A DNA stretch of 50,384 bases from Gimesia sp. (GTDB lineage: Bacteria > Planctomycetota > Planctomycetia > Planctomycetales > Planctomycetaceae): assembly GCA_002706765.1 (NCBI GenBank), contig PAJV01000048.1, positions 1-50,384 of the forward strand, given 5' to 3'. Shown here piece by piece: positions 1-8,725 of this stretch (positions within the stretch are counted from its first letter, which is position 1; each line of letters begins with the position of its first letter). The notes under the pieces are model-generated. The model saw nothing but the letters and a program-made list of their open reading frames with translations, did not search any database and was not told where the DNA came from. Both the position numbers and the translations under genes were made by a program.

Positions 1-1062
1 ACGGCCATCATGGTCGGCATCCACGGAAGTGACATCCCAGTTCTCCAATTTGTTGGCCGGTAATGTCATGCGGTATTCGTCTAATGAGAGTTTTCCATCC
101 TGATCCAGGTCAAATCCCGGAAAGGTATAATCAGTTAAAGGTTTCAACCACTTTGCTGTCTGATCGAATAATTCATCTCGATCCAGATAACCGTCCAGAT
201 TAAGGTCCATCTTTTGAAATACAGCGATGGGATCCAGCAAAAGCCCGGGCATCTTTGCCCATTCGCGCAAGGAAATCGTCTGGTTCTGATCGGAATCTCC
301 CGCTTCAAATTTTTGCTTTGCCTGCGATTCGCCATACCGTCCGTAATAGCTCAGATATTCTTCCAGATTCAGTTGGTCATTGTGATCCCGGTCCAGGTTT
401 TTGAAATGCCACCAGTAAACGATCTGCCCCGATGGTAAATACAGTGGCTGACCATCCAGACGCCGCAAACCGTAACAGGCTTCGAGAACCTGTCGGCAAT
501 CTTCGCGACTCACTAATCCGTCTGCATCGCGGTCCCAGTCTTTCAGTACCACCGGCGGTAGTCCTGGGATCTGCTCATTGATTTTCGCGTTCTTCAATTC
601 TTCTGGAGACAGTCTGTCATTTCCGTCTGCGTCCCACGACTTCCAGTGATTCTCGATGACAGACAAACGCTGTTTGATGAGCGGAGTCAATGGGTGCGAT
701 ATCGGACTGCGTAATGATTGAGGAACCAGTCCTGGAATGGAGCAGTACTCAGTGAAAGAGAGAGCATCATCGCCGTCCCGGTTGAACAGCAGAAAATCCC
801 TGCCAGCAGCAGCGTGCCGCTCTTGGGGGAAGGAAGAGATGAATTCCTGCTCTGTGACACGTCCGTCCTGATTAACATCGCGAGACTGAAAAGCAGCTTT
901 TGCTTTTTCAAGAGGAATCGTAGCAGGATCGCTTTTTGGCTTCTCTTTCTTTGTATCTGTAGACTGCTTCTCAGGGTCTGCTGCAAGAAATGAATGACCG
1001 AAGAGAGGAAATATAAAAATGAGTAGACATGAGTAAAAGGCGATTCTGTAAGGTGTATTCAT
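1..1062 (-). CDS. EF-hand repeat secreted protein (3' end beyond the window)
   Basis: Translating the minus strand from the ATG at 1062 gives an open frame of 354 codons that runs off the window edge, so the C-terminus is missing. Residues 1-28 form a signal peptide (hydrophobic core LLIFIFPLF, then SFLAAD). The rest is almost entirely EF-hand calcium loops. I count eight full loops, including DVNQDGRVTEQEF, DADGNDRLSPEEL, DRDADGLVSREDC, DLNLDGYLDRDEL and DLDQDGKLSLDEY, and a ninth (DADHDG) at the edge. One loop (DSDQNQTISLREW) lacks the position-12 acid. Such proteins are common in planctomycetes and are exported, probably as calcium-binding or structural proteins; the exact role is unknown. 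Nothing catalytic was seen in the visible part. Confidence 0.85.
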   Translation of the reverse strand, partial: MNTPYRIAFYSCLLIFIFPLFGHSFLAADPEKQSTDTKKEKPKSDPATIPLEKAKAAFQSRDVNQDGRVTEQEFISSFPQERHAAAGRDFLLFNRDGDDALSFTEYCSIPGLVPQSLRSPISHPLTPLIKQRLSVIENHWKSWDADGNDRLSPEELKNAKINEQIPGLPPVVLKDWDRDADGLVSREDCRQVLEACYGLRRLDGQPLYLPSGQIVYWWHFKNLDRDHNDQLNLEEYLSYYGRYGESQAKQKFEAGDSDQNQTISLREWAKMPGLLLDPIAVFQKMDLNLDGYLDRDELFDQTAKWLKPLTDYTFPGFDLDQDGKLSLDEYRMTLPANKLENWDVTSVDADHDGR

Positions 1063-1216
1063 AGTATTCCTGAAGTCAAGCATGATCTCATGTCCCAAGC
1101 AACAAAATGACAATTAAGCATCTTCACACTACATGTGTACGCACACCTCTACAATGACAATCTAAGTTATTTCCCATATAGTTTGTGCATCGCAAGAGAG
1201 TGGGAATGATCCTGGC

Positions 1217-2305
1217 TTATTGTTCCAGCGGAGTACCACTCAGCGCCGCTCCCTGGGGGCTGGCGAGTGCTGCATAAACTTTTCCATCGATATTTTCCGA
1301 AAGAAACTGGACGTGCCCATCACAGTAGCCGACATTGACACCACCTTTGTGTAATGAATTGGGATAAGGGGCACTCCCTTCCGGCTTAGCGATACCAGCA
1401 TTGATTGCGCTGGATCCTGAATTGGCCAGATTGTAATCGACGTTTCCCTCAGAACAGCTTCCATTTCGACAGGGATTGCCAATATAAAAACTGGTGAGAT
1501 AAGGATTGGGTGAAGCCCAGTTGGAAGCCGAATTTTCAGGATTATAACCGGTGCGAATATTCTCTGAAATCAGCATGGTATTGGATGCGCCATCCGTGAG
1601 ACCAGCCATGGTGTAGTGACGTTTTGCGCGGATTTCGCCTTTCCAGGTTTCATTAAAAAACAGGCCCATCTGAAAAAACAGTTCGCGATCGGAAGGGGTT
1701 CCATCTCCTTCAGTGGATGAGTTACAGCTAATTCCATTTCCATTCAGATCCAGTTTTCCACTGGAAGGACCCACGGGGCAATCATGAATACCCGAAATCT
1801 GCGCTGAAAATCCGACTCCACTGCTGACGACATAGGTTAAATTTCCCTGGCCGGGAACTTCCGAAATATCATCTGGACAAATTAAGACGGGGATATGCGT
1901 TTTTGCCAGCGGCGCGTTCACGGGATTTTTATAATTCACTTCGACATCCCATTGATTATAGAGATTTGCCTGATCAATGTAGGGCAGGGTGGCTACAACC
2001 CAACTGCGATAAGAGCCCCCCGTAGCCGGTGTACCATCACCAAAATAACCACAGGCTGGAAATCGATTGGCACTGTCCGTTGCCTGCAGTATTCCCAGCG
2101 TCACATTTCTCATGTTATTCAAGCATTGCACTTGTCGGGCTGAGTTACGTGCTGACTGCACTGCCGGAAGTGCAAGAGCTATCATGATACTGATCACGGC
2201 CGTAACAACTAACAGCTCCAGGATCGTGTATCCGCTTCTCAGGCGAGATGAATCGGTACGTGGGATTTCCCGCTTATTATCAGCAAATGCGCGTTTACAC
2301 TTCAT
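1217..2305 (-). CDS. DUF1559 prepilin-like protein
   Basis: Planctomycete DUF1559 (SBP_bac_10) family protein. The N-terminus carries a type IV pilin-like class III signal: a basic stretch, then SGYTILELLVV and a hydrophobic helix, followed by the family region ALPAVQSARNSARQVQCLNNMRN. The C-terminus has the family motif HKGGVNVGYCDGHVQFLSE. I chose the ATG at 2305 (MKCKRAF), which overlaps the end of the upstream GYF gene by 11 bases (ATGAAGTGTAA), instead of an upstream start that would overlap it further. The overlap suggests translational coupling. The family is thought to be exported and cell-surface or pseudopilin-like, but its function is not established. The usual [19 protein letters not shown] consensus is more degenerate here than in the second copy at 45.7 kb. 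Confidence 0.9.
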   Translation of the reverse strand: MKCKRAFADNKREIPRTDSSRLRSGYTILELLVVTAVISIMIALALPAVQSARNSARQVQCLNNMRNVTLGILQATDSANRFPACGYFGDGTPATGGSYRSWVVATLPYIDQANLYNQWDVEVNYKNPVNAPLAKTHIPVLICPDDISEVPGQGNLTYVVSSGVGFSAQISGIHDCPVGPSSGKLDLNGNGISCNSSTEGDGTPSDRELFFQMGLFFNETWKGEIRAKRHYTMAGLTDGASNTMLISENIRTGYNPENSASNWASPNPYLTSFYIGNPCRNGSCSEGNVDYNLANSGSSAINAGIAKPEGSAPYPNSLHKGGVNVGYCDGHVQFLSENIDGKVYAALASPQGAALSGTPLEQ

Positions 2306-3428
2306 CAGCGTGGGTCTCCAGCCACCAGGCGGCAAAGTAGGTTAACACTGCGACAAATATCACAACATCCACAAAGTACATCCAATAAGAGAACTGAGAA
2401 CATTCGCCCATGAATGGAAAAATCAATTTTGCTTCAATCGGTTTCCGCGAAGGAAAAATCATGTTCTGTTGCTCTGACCAGTTTAGCAGGCAAAACACGG
2501 TAATACTGGCTGTCGCTATGGTGGCTCCCAGTTTGTAACCGAGACGCAGATAGGGCGAAGCCACATAGACGAGCAGCGAGACAAGTGCGATGCTCACCAG
2601 GAAGGAACAGGCCGAATACACGAGAAACAGTAAGGGAGAGGTTTCGCCGATCAGTGGAAAGTAAAGCTTTCCCTGGCCCAGCCAGTTGACAAAGCCGTAA
2701 ATGCCGACACTGGCACACAGGATTAATACACAGACGAGAATCAGCTTACGAAAGACCGGATGTTCCAGGATGGAAAGTTTGATCGCGGGGACCATCTGCC
2801 GGGGAGGGGGCACCTCTTCCTGTTTGGGAGCCCGCGCATCAATCCGTTCAACGGCTGCATTCACCGTCGATGCCCAGGTCTCTTCTGAATACGCGCCTGT
2901 CGAAACAGCATCCTCCGCTGATTCAACGGGTGCGTTCGGTTCTGGTAGAGCCTCCGCTTCAGACTTGATCTCTTCACCGGGAATTGCAGAACCGTTCGGC
3001 GCAGGTCGACTGAGATCGACACTGACTTCGCGATGAGGGTCGACGGGCACCGGGGGGATTTTGCTGCTCCTTAAGGAAAGCAGTCGCTTGAGCCAACCCG
3101 GCCGTTCAAGTTCCTGGTGCACCGCGTCGGTACCGGTTCCCGCAGGCTCATCTGATCCTTCCAGAAACGCATCCAGATCATCTGCGCCAGCGAGCTCATC
3201 TTCTGGCTTGTTAATAGCATTATTGACAACAGGTAGTGTGGCGGGATCCCGTCGTGCCATATGAAACAGACCAACCACAGAATCAGCCCTCTGCCATTCA
3301 TCCAGATAATGGGGACGGACCATGGTCTCAGGCAAAAGCTGCTCTTCCCGCACCATCTCCATCATTTCACGGAAGGTGAAAGGCCCTGTTGCTTGATCCG
3401 ACTGTTTGCAGTACCACTCGGTTGCCAT
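2295..3428 (-). CDS. GYF_2-domain membrane protein
   Basis: Residues 1-55 match the GYF_2 type (WYCKQSDQATGPFTFREMMEMVREEQLLPETMVRP...EWQRADSV), a small domain that binds proline-rich or other short peptides. A long acidic, proline-rich, low-complexity linker follows (about 65-215). The C-terminal 150 residues hold about four hydrophobic segments (LILVCVLILCASVGIYGFV, LLFLVYSACSFLVSIALVS, a segment around ATIATASITVFCLLNW, and VDVVIFVAVLTYFAAWWL). The GYF domain is therefore probably cytoplasmic and anchored by the membrane part. It precedes and overlaps the DUF1559 gene, so the two are likely co-transcribed. It may be a membrane adaptor; no enzyme motif was found. The start has no strong ribosome-binding site. 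Confidence 0.8.
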   Translation of the reverse strand: MATEWYCKQSDQATGPFTFREMMEMVREEQLLPETMVRPHYLDEWQRADSVVGLFHMARRDPATLPVVNNAINKPEDELAGADDLDAFLEGSDEPAGTGTDAVHQELERPGWLKRLLSLRSSKIPPVPVDPHREVSVDLSRPAPNGSAIPGEEIKSEAEALPEPNAPVESAEDAVSTGAYSEETWASTVNAAVERIDARAPKQEEVPPPRQMVPAIKLSILEHPVFRKLILVCVLILCASVGIYGFVNWLGQGKLYFPLIGETSPLLFLVYSACSFLVSIALVSLLVYVASPYLRLGYKLGATIATASITVFCLLNWSEQQNMIFPSRKPIEAKLIFPFMGECSQFSYWMYFVDVVIFVAVLTYFAAWWLETHADEV

Positions 3429-3734
3429 TTGCAGTCATTCTTAATTACGGGTTTCCCCGCAGTCTGGTCATACTTATTTCATTCAGAACGATACATTTTC
3501 ATCACATCGGAACGTAAGCTCAGTATACAGTGTCCATAAACCAATGCAAATATTAGTTAGTTAAGAGAGGTAATAATCTATGCAAATATACTGACAGATA
3601 GAGCATATCAGACCCAGTATGCATCAATTGACATGATGAGTTAATGGTTCTATGGCTTTTTGATTTCCGCATCATTACCGAAATGACTGGCTGGTAATAG
3701 CTATCTCGCTGAAGCCGGATTCCCATGAGAACTT
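3429..3734. other. Intergenic region, no gene seen
   Basis: AT-rich stretch of 306 bp between the GYF_2 gene and the coiled-coil protein, both on the minus strand. It presumably holds the promoter for the GYF_2/DUF1559 pair. I found no convincing ORF, RNA or strong terminator hairpin. Confidence 0.5.
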
Positions 3735-4019
3735 CTAATTAAAGCGGGAAGCCGCTTGTTCCATGCGGGCGCGTAGGTCGGCCAGCGCCTGTTCCGTTCC
3801 AATTTTCATGTCTTCCCAGGCTTCTTCCCCCGCGGTCTGAATCTCCTGGAATCTGGTCTGCGCCTCGTCTCTTCGTTGTCGCAATTCAACCAGATGCCTC
3901 TCACAGGTGATTTTGAGATCGGCTTCTTTCTGCTGTGCCTTCAATTCCCACTCTTCTATCAACGTGTTGCATTCATCGATTCGTTTTTCCAGTTTCTTCA
4001 AATAATCGTTTCGCAACAT
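3735..4019 (-). CDS. Small coiled-coil protein
   Basis: A 94-residue, strongly charged, mostly helical protein starting MLRNDYLKKLEKRIDECN and ending ARMEQAASRF. It has heptad-like Leu/Ile spacing and a GEEAWEDMKIGTEQALADLR segment. This resembles the short coiled-coil proteins of about 95 residues found in many proteobacteria, which have no known function. I used the ATG at 4019; an upstream TTG/ATG (4067/4064) would add 15-16 residues that do not look like the family, although that site sits behind a GAGGG. The gene lies 52 bp downstream of the ArsP-type permease in the same direction, so a shared transcript is likely. No signal peptide or membrane segment was seen. Confidence 0.7.
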   Translation of the reverse strand: MLRNDYLKKLEKRIDECNTLIEEWELKAQQKEADLKITCERHLVELRQRRDEAQTRFQEIQTAGEEAWEDMKIGTEQALADLRARMEQAASRFN

Positions 4020-4071
4020 GGAAGGAGTTATCCATTTCCAAAAGCATGACGTCTGTCGAGTCATCAATCTG

Positions 4072-5301
4072 TCAGGCCCTCAAATTGAGAAGCAGACCGA
4101 TGACTACCCACACGCCGGAGATACAGGCAATTCCGGTGAGCAACTGGTCCGACCATTTTTTCTTTTTGTGATGATGATGGGAATGTTCGTGTCCCTGATC
4201 TTTTTGATCTCCCATTAATTTTAACCAGAACAGAAGCCCGGTGATGCTCAGAAATGCAAGATTCAGAAATAAAGTATAATCGATTGCAAAACGTTCGGAA
4301 GGTTTTACCTGCTCTGCTGAGGTATTCCCCTGTGGTAATAGATCCAGGAATGAGAAGCCGTAATGCAACACCAGGGCCGAGGCGATCAGAGAGACCAGGA
4401 AAACCGCAAGAATATAGAAAGCCATTTTCCAGCCGAAATATTGTGCAGAGATCCGCAGTACTGGAAATACCACAAGGTCACTGAAGATAAATGCCATGAT
4501 TCCTGCAAAGCTCACCCCATTCGCGTAGAGCAGTGATGCCAGTGGAATATTGCCCATGGATCCAATGAATGTGAAGAAAGCAGCCAGCGGACCTACGATG
4601 GTCTGCAGCAGCACCTGAGCGAAAGACGGATCTGATTCTGACCCTGCACCTGCGAAGAGTGTTGTAAAAAACTCAGCAGGAACAAAAGCGCTGATGATTC
4701 CGGCAACGGTAAAACCAAAGGTCACATCTCGCCAGACCATGCCCCATTCCATGAAGTACTGTCTGGCAACCAGCTTCCAGCCTTTACGCGAGGTCATTCT
4801 CTCCTTCCAGTCTGGTATATCTTCTTTTTCTTCCTCCTCGCCACCGACATGCTCGCGCGCTGCCTCTTCAAGTTTTGCCGGCAACGTCAGCTTGACAATC
4901 AGCCAGGTACACAGAATCAAGAGGCATCCACCCAGATATTCACCTACGACGAACTGCCAGCTCAGGAAGACGGCGATCATGATTCCCAGTTCGATGACGA
5001 GATTGGTCGAAGCCAGCAGGAAAGCCAGGGACGGAACGAGACCTGCCCCTTTCTTGAAGAGCGACTTGGTCGTTGCCAACGCTGCAAAACTGCAGGAACT
5101 GGAGATAAATCCGAAGAATGTGGCGAGTGCGACGCTCTTGGGCCCGGCTTCTCCCATTGACTTCTTCATTCTTTGACGGGTGACAAAGACCTGAATACAA
5201 CTGCTGATGATGTATCCGAGCGCGAAAGCCCAGAACGCCATCCAGAAAAATCCCGCAGAAGTTAAGGCTGCCTTGCTCCAGTTCGAGAGGAAATCATTCA
5301 T
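4072..5301 (-). CDS. ArsP_1/DUF318-type permease
   Basis: A 409-residue polytopic membrane protein of the predicted permease family (PF03773) that includes ArsP, an exporter of trivalent organoarsenicals. Visible marks are FFGFISSSCSFAALATTKSLFKKG and LAFLLASTNLVIELG in the first half, and GPLAAFFTFIGSMGNIPLAS with GIMAFIFSDLVVFPVLR in the second half, giving an internal pseudo-repeat of about 8-10 helices. A charged cytoplasmic loop (about 140-170, rich in E/K) separates the halves. Near the C-terminus is a His/Lys cluster (EHSHHHHKKKKW) that could bind metal. The substrate is not known; many members sit near metal or arsenic genes but none is seen here. An AAGGAGATG lies a little far upstream of the ATG. 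Confidence 0.8.
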   Translation of the reverse strand: MNDFLSNWSKAALTSAGFFWMAFWAFALGYIISSCIQVFVTRQRMKKSMGEAGPKSVALATFFGFISSSCSFAALATTKSLFKKGAGLVPSLAFLLASTNLVIELGIMIAVFLSWQFVVGEYLGGCLLILCTWLIVKLTLPAKLEEAAREHVGGEEEEKEDIPDWKERMTSRKGWKLVARQYFMEWGMVWRDVTFGFTVAGIISAFVPAEFFTTLFAGAGSESDPSFAQVLLQTIVGPLAAFFTFIGSMGNIPLASLLYANGVSFAGIMAFIFSDLVVFPVLRISAQYFGWKMAFYILAVFLVSLIASALVLHYGFSFLDLLPQGNTSAEQVKPSERFAIDYTLFLNLAFLSITGLLFWLKLMGDQKDQGHEHSHHHHKKKKWSDQLLTGIACISGVWVVIGLLLNLRA

Positions 5302-5890
5302 CCGGTCTTACATCTCCTTATCGCCTGGAAATCAGCATCTCTTAAAAGTCAGCTTGATTCCAGGTATTTGCAACATCTTTGCTGGGCAAACTACATTTAC
5401 ACTGGATGCAGATCGCGGAGATTACACTCCGTCTCTTTCCAGAATGTGTGATACAGACTCAATGCGTATTTCTGGAAAGAAGCAAGGCGAATGCCAAAGA
5501 AGCGTTTTTCTCTGGAATCCTGAAAAATGGGAAGAGTTCCTTTCCGATATACGTGAGTCGTATGGTATTTGCAGGGAGATACCTTTTCGTCAAACTGCAG
5601 AGTCTTAGACAGACCAGCGTGTGAGTCATGCATTGTTGTGAAATGGCAATGATCTGTTTGATTTTCTCTGGTTTTACCGCGGTCTGACATTCTGACTCTG
5701 TTCTGCCTGAGCTGAGGAATGATGTATAAGTCAACTGAATGGTGAAGCATCCCGTTGATTGCTGAGCGGTCAATCTGATGTGAAAGCTGTCTGCCAGATT
5801 TGCAGATGTTCAAAGAATTTAATAAAATCTTACCTGGTTAAACTGATATTGCGCTGTGCACAATATTCCTGAATAAAGAACTGCCCAAGC
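5302..5890. other. Divergent intergenic region, no gene seen
   Basis: A 589-bp stretch between the leftward permease gene and the rightward exchanger gene, so it should contain promoters for both. Short overlapping ORFs occur on both strands (for example around 5400-5810), but none has a family-like sequence, a good ribosome-binding site or a consistent composition. Confidence 0.5.
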
Positions 5891-6928
5891 ATGATTCAAC
5901 TGGACCTGCCTCTCTGGGGAGATGTCACTGTATTTGTTATTGCGGCGATCGTGATTGGAATCGGCGGGGTGAAACTGGCTGAATACGCCGATCGTCTGGC
6001 CGACCGGACCGGTCTGGGAGAAGCAGTAACCGGTACCATCATGCTGGGATTGATTACTGCGCTGCCGGGACTGGCAGCTTCTGTTACGGCTGCTCTGCAG
6101 GGGAATGCGGTGTTAGCGTTGAGTAATGCGATGGGAGGCATCGCCTTTCAGACCACAGTGCTGGCGCTGGCAGATCTGCTGCACCGGAATGCGAATCTCG
6201 AACATGCGGCTGCGTCGGCGACCACGATGATGCAGACGATCATGTTGATCCTGCTGATTTCGATTGTGCTTTTGGGATTAAGCAGTCCGGATGTTGTGGT
6301 GGGGCCGGTGCATCCTGCCACTCTGCTGCTGCTGGGAGGAGCCGCTCTGGCATTCTGGTTGACTTATCGTGTGAAGGAACGACCGATGTGGCATCCCCAT
6401 GAAACAGCGGAAACGGTGGCGGACGAACCTGCCGAAGGATCACAGTATGAGCGTCTCTGGCTGCTCTGGACAGGTCTCATTGTTGCCGGTTTACTGACTT
6501 TGATCAGCGGGAGCCTGGTGGCAGAGACTGCCGCAAATATTCAGGAGAAAACAGGCATTTCCGCATCACTGATCGGTGGCTTTCTGATGGCAGGCGCGAC
6601 ATCACTGCCTGAACTCGTCACCTGTCTGGCGGCAGTGAAACGGGGAGCACTCACCCTGGCAGTCAGCGATATTGTCGGTGGAAATTTCTTTGACGTCCTG
6701 TTTATTGCCGCCGCGGATTGCTTCTTTCTTGGTGGTTCTCTCTATCATGCATCCGGTGTGGGAATGCGTGAATTCTTTCTGATTTCCATTACACTGTTAC
6801 TGAATGTGATTCTACTTTCCGGTCTGATCTACAGGCAGAAGCACGGTCCTGCCAATATCGGCTTTGAAAGTGTCTTGATGCTTGTATTATATCTGGGTGG
6901 CTTTGTCATATTATCGTTTATGTACTGA
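5891..6928 (+). CDS. Sodium/calcium exchanger-family membrane protein
   Basis: A 345-residue protein of the Ca2+/cation antiporter superfamily with about ten helices and the two inverted alpha-repeats. Repeat 2 is canonical: AGATSLPELVTCLAAV with Glu241, then AVSDIVGGNFFD with Asp260. Repeat 1 reads GLITALPGLAASV...LALSNAMGG: the Asn (79) is kept, but the ion-coordinating Glu after the Pro is Gly60. In the archaeal exchanger structure the four ligands are two Glu, one Asn and one Asp, so one ligand is missing. The cytoplasmic loop (about 160-190) is short. It may still move cations with altered stoichiometry. It lies alone, with the MBL gene converging on it about 30 bp downstream. Confidence 0.82.
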   Translation: MIQLDLPLWGDVTVFVIAAIVIGIGGVKLAEYADRLADRTGLGEAVTGTIMLGLITALPGLAASVTAALQGNAVLALSNAMGGIAFQTTVLALADLLHRNANLEHAAASATTMMQTIMLILLISIVLLGLSSPDVVVGPVHPATLLLLGGAALAFWLTYRVKERPMWHPHETAETVADEPAEGSQYERLWLLWTGLIVAGLLTLISGSLVAETAANIQEKTGISASLIGGFLMAGATSLPELVTCLAAVKRGALTLAVSDIVGGNFFDVLFIAAADCFFLGGSLYHASGVGMREFFLISITLLLNVILLSGLIYRQKHGPANIGFESVLMLVLYLGGFVILSFMY

Positions 6929-6958
6929 GTATGCTTGCGTTTTATCGATCTGAAACAG

Positions 6959-7765
6959 TCATTCCTGAAGATGCTGAATGTACCGTTCGGCGGATCGATC
7001 AACGGCGGCTCTGGCATTATTCGCTACGGTCTTTCCCCACCAGGCACCATAAATCCGGTCGTACTCAAAGGGCGCGACACTGTCCACGATCTGTCTGACT
7101 TTCGCAGGGGAGAGCGGGATCAGATTGGGGTAACTGTACATGAAGCTGACCCAGCGACGATCCTGCACGACATGGATGATATCCCCGCTCAGCAGTGCTC
7201 CTTTTCCGCACGCTCCCTCGGGCCAGTGTAATACTGTGCCGCCCTCAAAATGTCCGCCGCAGCGAATGAGCGTCAGTCCAGAGCCGATGCTTTTCGTGTC
7301 TCCCTCCCAGAACTCAATCGCAGGACCAGACCGCATGACCCATTTACGATCTGCATGATGGAGAAAGACAGGGCAATCAAACGTCTCAGCCCATTCGATC
7401 ATGCAGGTATAATAGTGCGGATGACTGATGGCGATGGCAGATACTCCACCGATCCCTTTCAACATTTCCACAAGGCTGTTATCCAGCAGAGAGATACAGT
7501 CCCAGAGAACATTTCCCTCGGAATGGGTGATGAGTAAACCCCGTTGTCCAATGGCAAATGAGGGCTCCATCCCAATACCGTACAATCCATTCTCTTCCAT
7601 CCGGATCACATTGCGGTGCGATTGGGCAAGTTTATCGGCGGTGGTCCAGTTTTGCCCGCCCCAGGCAACAAACTCGCGCTCTTCTTTACAGATGGTACAT
7701 TCCTGTGGTGGTTGATCTGTTTTTGCGAACTGAGTGCCACAATTGGTGCAGATATAGTGGGGCAT
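6959..7765 (-). CDS. MBL-fold hydrolase with N-terminal rubredoxin-like zinc ribbon
   Basis: The N-terminus holds a four-Cys zinc ribbon (Cys6, Cys9, Cys23, Cys26: ICTNCG...ECTICK). A metallo-beta-lactamase fold follows. Its metal motif is SHPHYYTC with His115 and His117 in place of the common HxHxDH, so the Asp/His metal-2 site is altered. Further fold marks are GGHFEGGTVLHWP and LLSGDIIHVVQDRRWVSFMYSYPN. The C-terminus (FEYDRIYGAWWGKTV) has the fold's YGAWWG. Proteins of this architecture are widespread in bacteria and largely uncharacterised. The catalytic metal content and substrate cannot be assigned from the sequence. It converges on the exchanger gene, and the SodC-like gene lies upstream on the same strand. 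Confidence 0.78.
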   Translation of the reverse strand: MPHYICTNCGTQFAKTDQPPQECTICKEEREFVAWGGQNWTTADKLAQSHRNVIRMEENGLYGIGMEPSFAIGQRGLLITHSEGNVLWDCISLLDNSLVEMLKGIGGVSAIAISHPHYYTCMIEWAETFDCPVFLHHADRKWVMRSGPAIEFWEGDTKSIGSGLTLIRCGGHFEGGTVLHWPEGACGKGALLSGDIIHVVQDRRWVSFMYSYPNLIPLSPAKVRQIVDSVAPFEYDRIYGAWWGKTVANNARAAVDRSAERYIQHLQE

Positions 7766-7903
7766 CTTATTTTTCTCCCATCGCGGATCTCAGAACCCGC
7801 TGCACTTCGTACGGGGCTGTTTCGCCTCTGTGACAGTTCAACGGTCTGCCGCGACCGCTGACTGTCAGAGGACCGAAATGGAATTGATCTCAATTCACTA
7901 TTT

Positions 7904-8524
7904 TCATTCCGTCTTTTCTTCAATGATGTCGCCAAAGGCCACGCGGTCGCCAGCATCACCTGAAGGCTGGGTAAATTGATCTTCGCCGGCATGCACGACA
8001 ATCGAGCGACCAATAATCGAGTTCTCACCATTCAGTTGAATCACTTCATCAACGATATCCACTTTGGCCACACCTTCTGCATTGGCTTCAATGTTTCCCA
8101 GGTCACCTACGTGACGTTCGGAATCGGTGGGACGACCGTGTGGTTTATCAGTCGGATTGAAATGTCCTCCCGCTGATTTGCCCGTTTCCTTGTCAGACAG
8201 ATCACCTTTTTCATGAACGTGAAAACCGTGTTTCCCAGGTTTCAAACCAGTGATTTCTCCTTCAACATGGATTTGATTTCCTTCTTTTGTGAAATGAATC
8301 ATCCCCGTAACTTTACTGTCACCAATGGGTACGAGCTTACAGACTGCTTTTGTAACCGCCTCCATTTCATTTTCATTTGTAGCCTCCGGGGTCAGTTGAC
8401 CTTCTGCACCCATCTCGGTCTGAGCCGGATTATTGCCTGCCGGTACCTCCGGATTGGTTGTTTGTTCGTTGCATCCTGCAGCAAGCAGGGCAAGCAGCAT
8501 CAAATGAAGTGAGTGGCGTAACAT
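7904..8524 (-). CDS. sodC: Cu/Zn superoxide dismutase-like lipoprotein
   Basis: Superoxide dismutase of the Cu/Zn type, which converts superoxide to H2O2 and O2 in the envelope. The start at 8524 (MLRHSLHLMLLALLAAGC) is preceded by GAGGAG at good spacing and gives a lipoprotein signal with Cys18. Metal ligands are all present: His102, His104, His121, His129, His138, Asp141 and His178 (FHVHEKGD, AGGHFNP, RHVGDLGN, VVHAG), with Arg194 near the active site. Both Cys of the conserved intrasubunit disulfide are absent: the usual GDC reads GDL, and the usual ACG reads AFG. A second copy at 16.5 kb has the same loss. An upstream in-frame extension exists but lacks a good start. Confidence 0.88.
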   Translation of the reverse strand: MLRHSLHLMLLALLAAGCNEQTTNPEVPAGNNPAQTEMGAEGQLTPEATNENEMEAVTKAVCKLVPIGDSKVTGMIHFTKEGNQIHVEGEITGLKPGKHGFHVHEKGDLSDKETGKSAGGHFNPTDKPHGRPTDSERHVGDLGNIEANAEGVAKVDIVDEVIQLNGENSIIGRSIVVHAGEDQFTQPSGDAGDRVAFGDIIEEKTE

Positions 8525-8725
8525 GAAATTCTCCTCGCAAAAAAGGTGAGACAGTTGATCCATCCAACGTGAAGTTGACTTCGACATTGATTTGATCACG
8601 TGGTCTGATAGATCATCAAACCGTTTGAAACTCAAACAAAAGATTCGCAAAAACCGTGCCGAACCAGATACGAACTTCTAAACGAGGCCTGGCTTGTGAA
8701 GTAGTTCCTGCTGTATCAGCCTGCG

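Noticed and set aside
5397-5813. Minus-strand frames in the 5.3-5.9 kb gap
   Set aside because: Overlapping frames on both strands, none with a ribosome-binding site or any family pattern.
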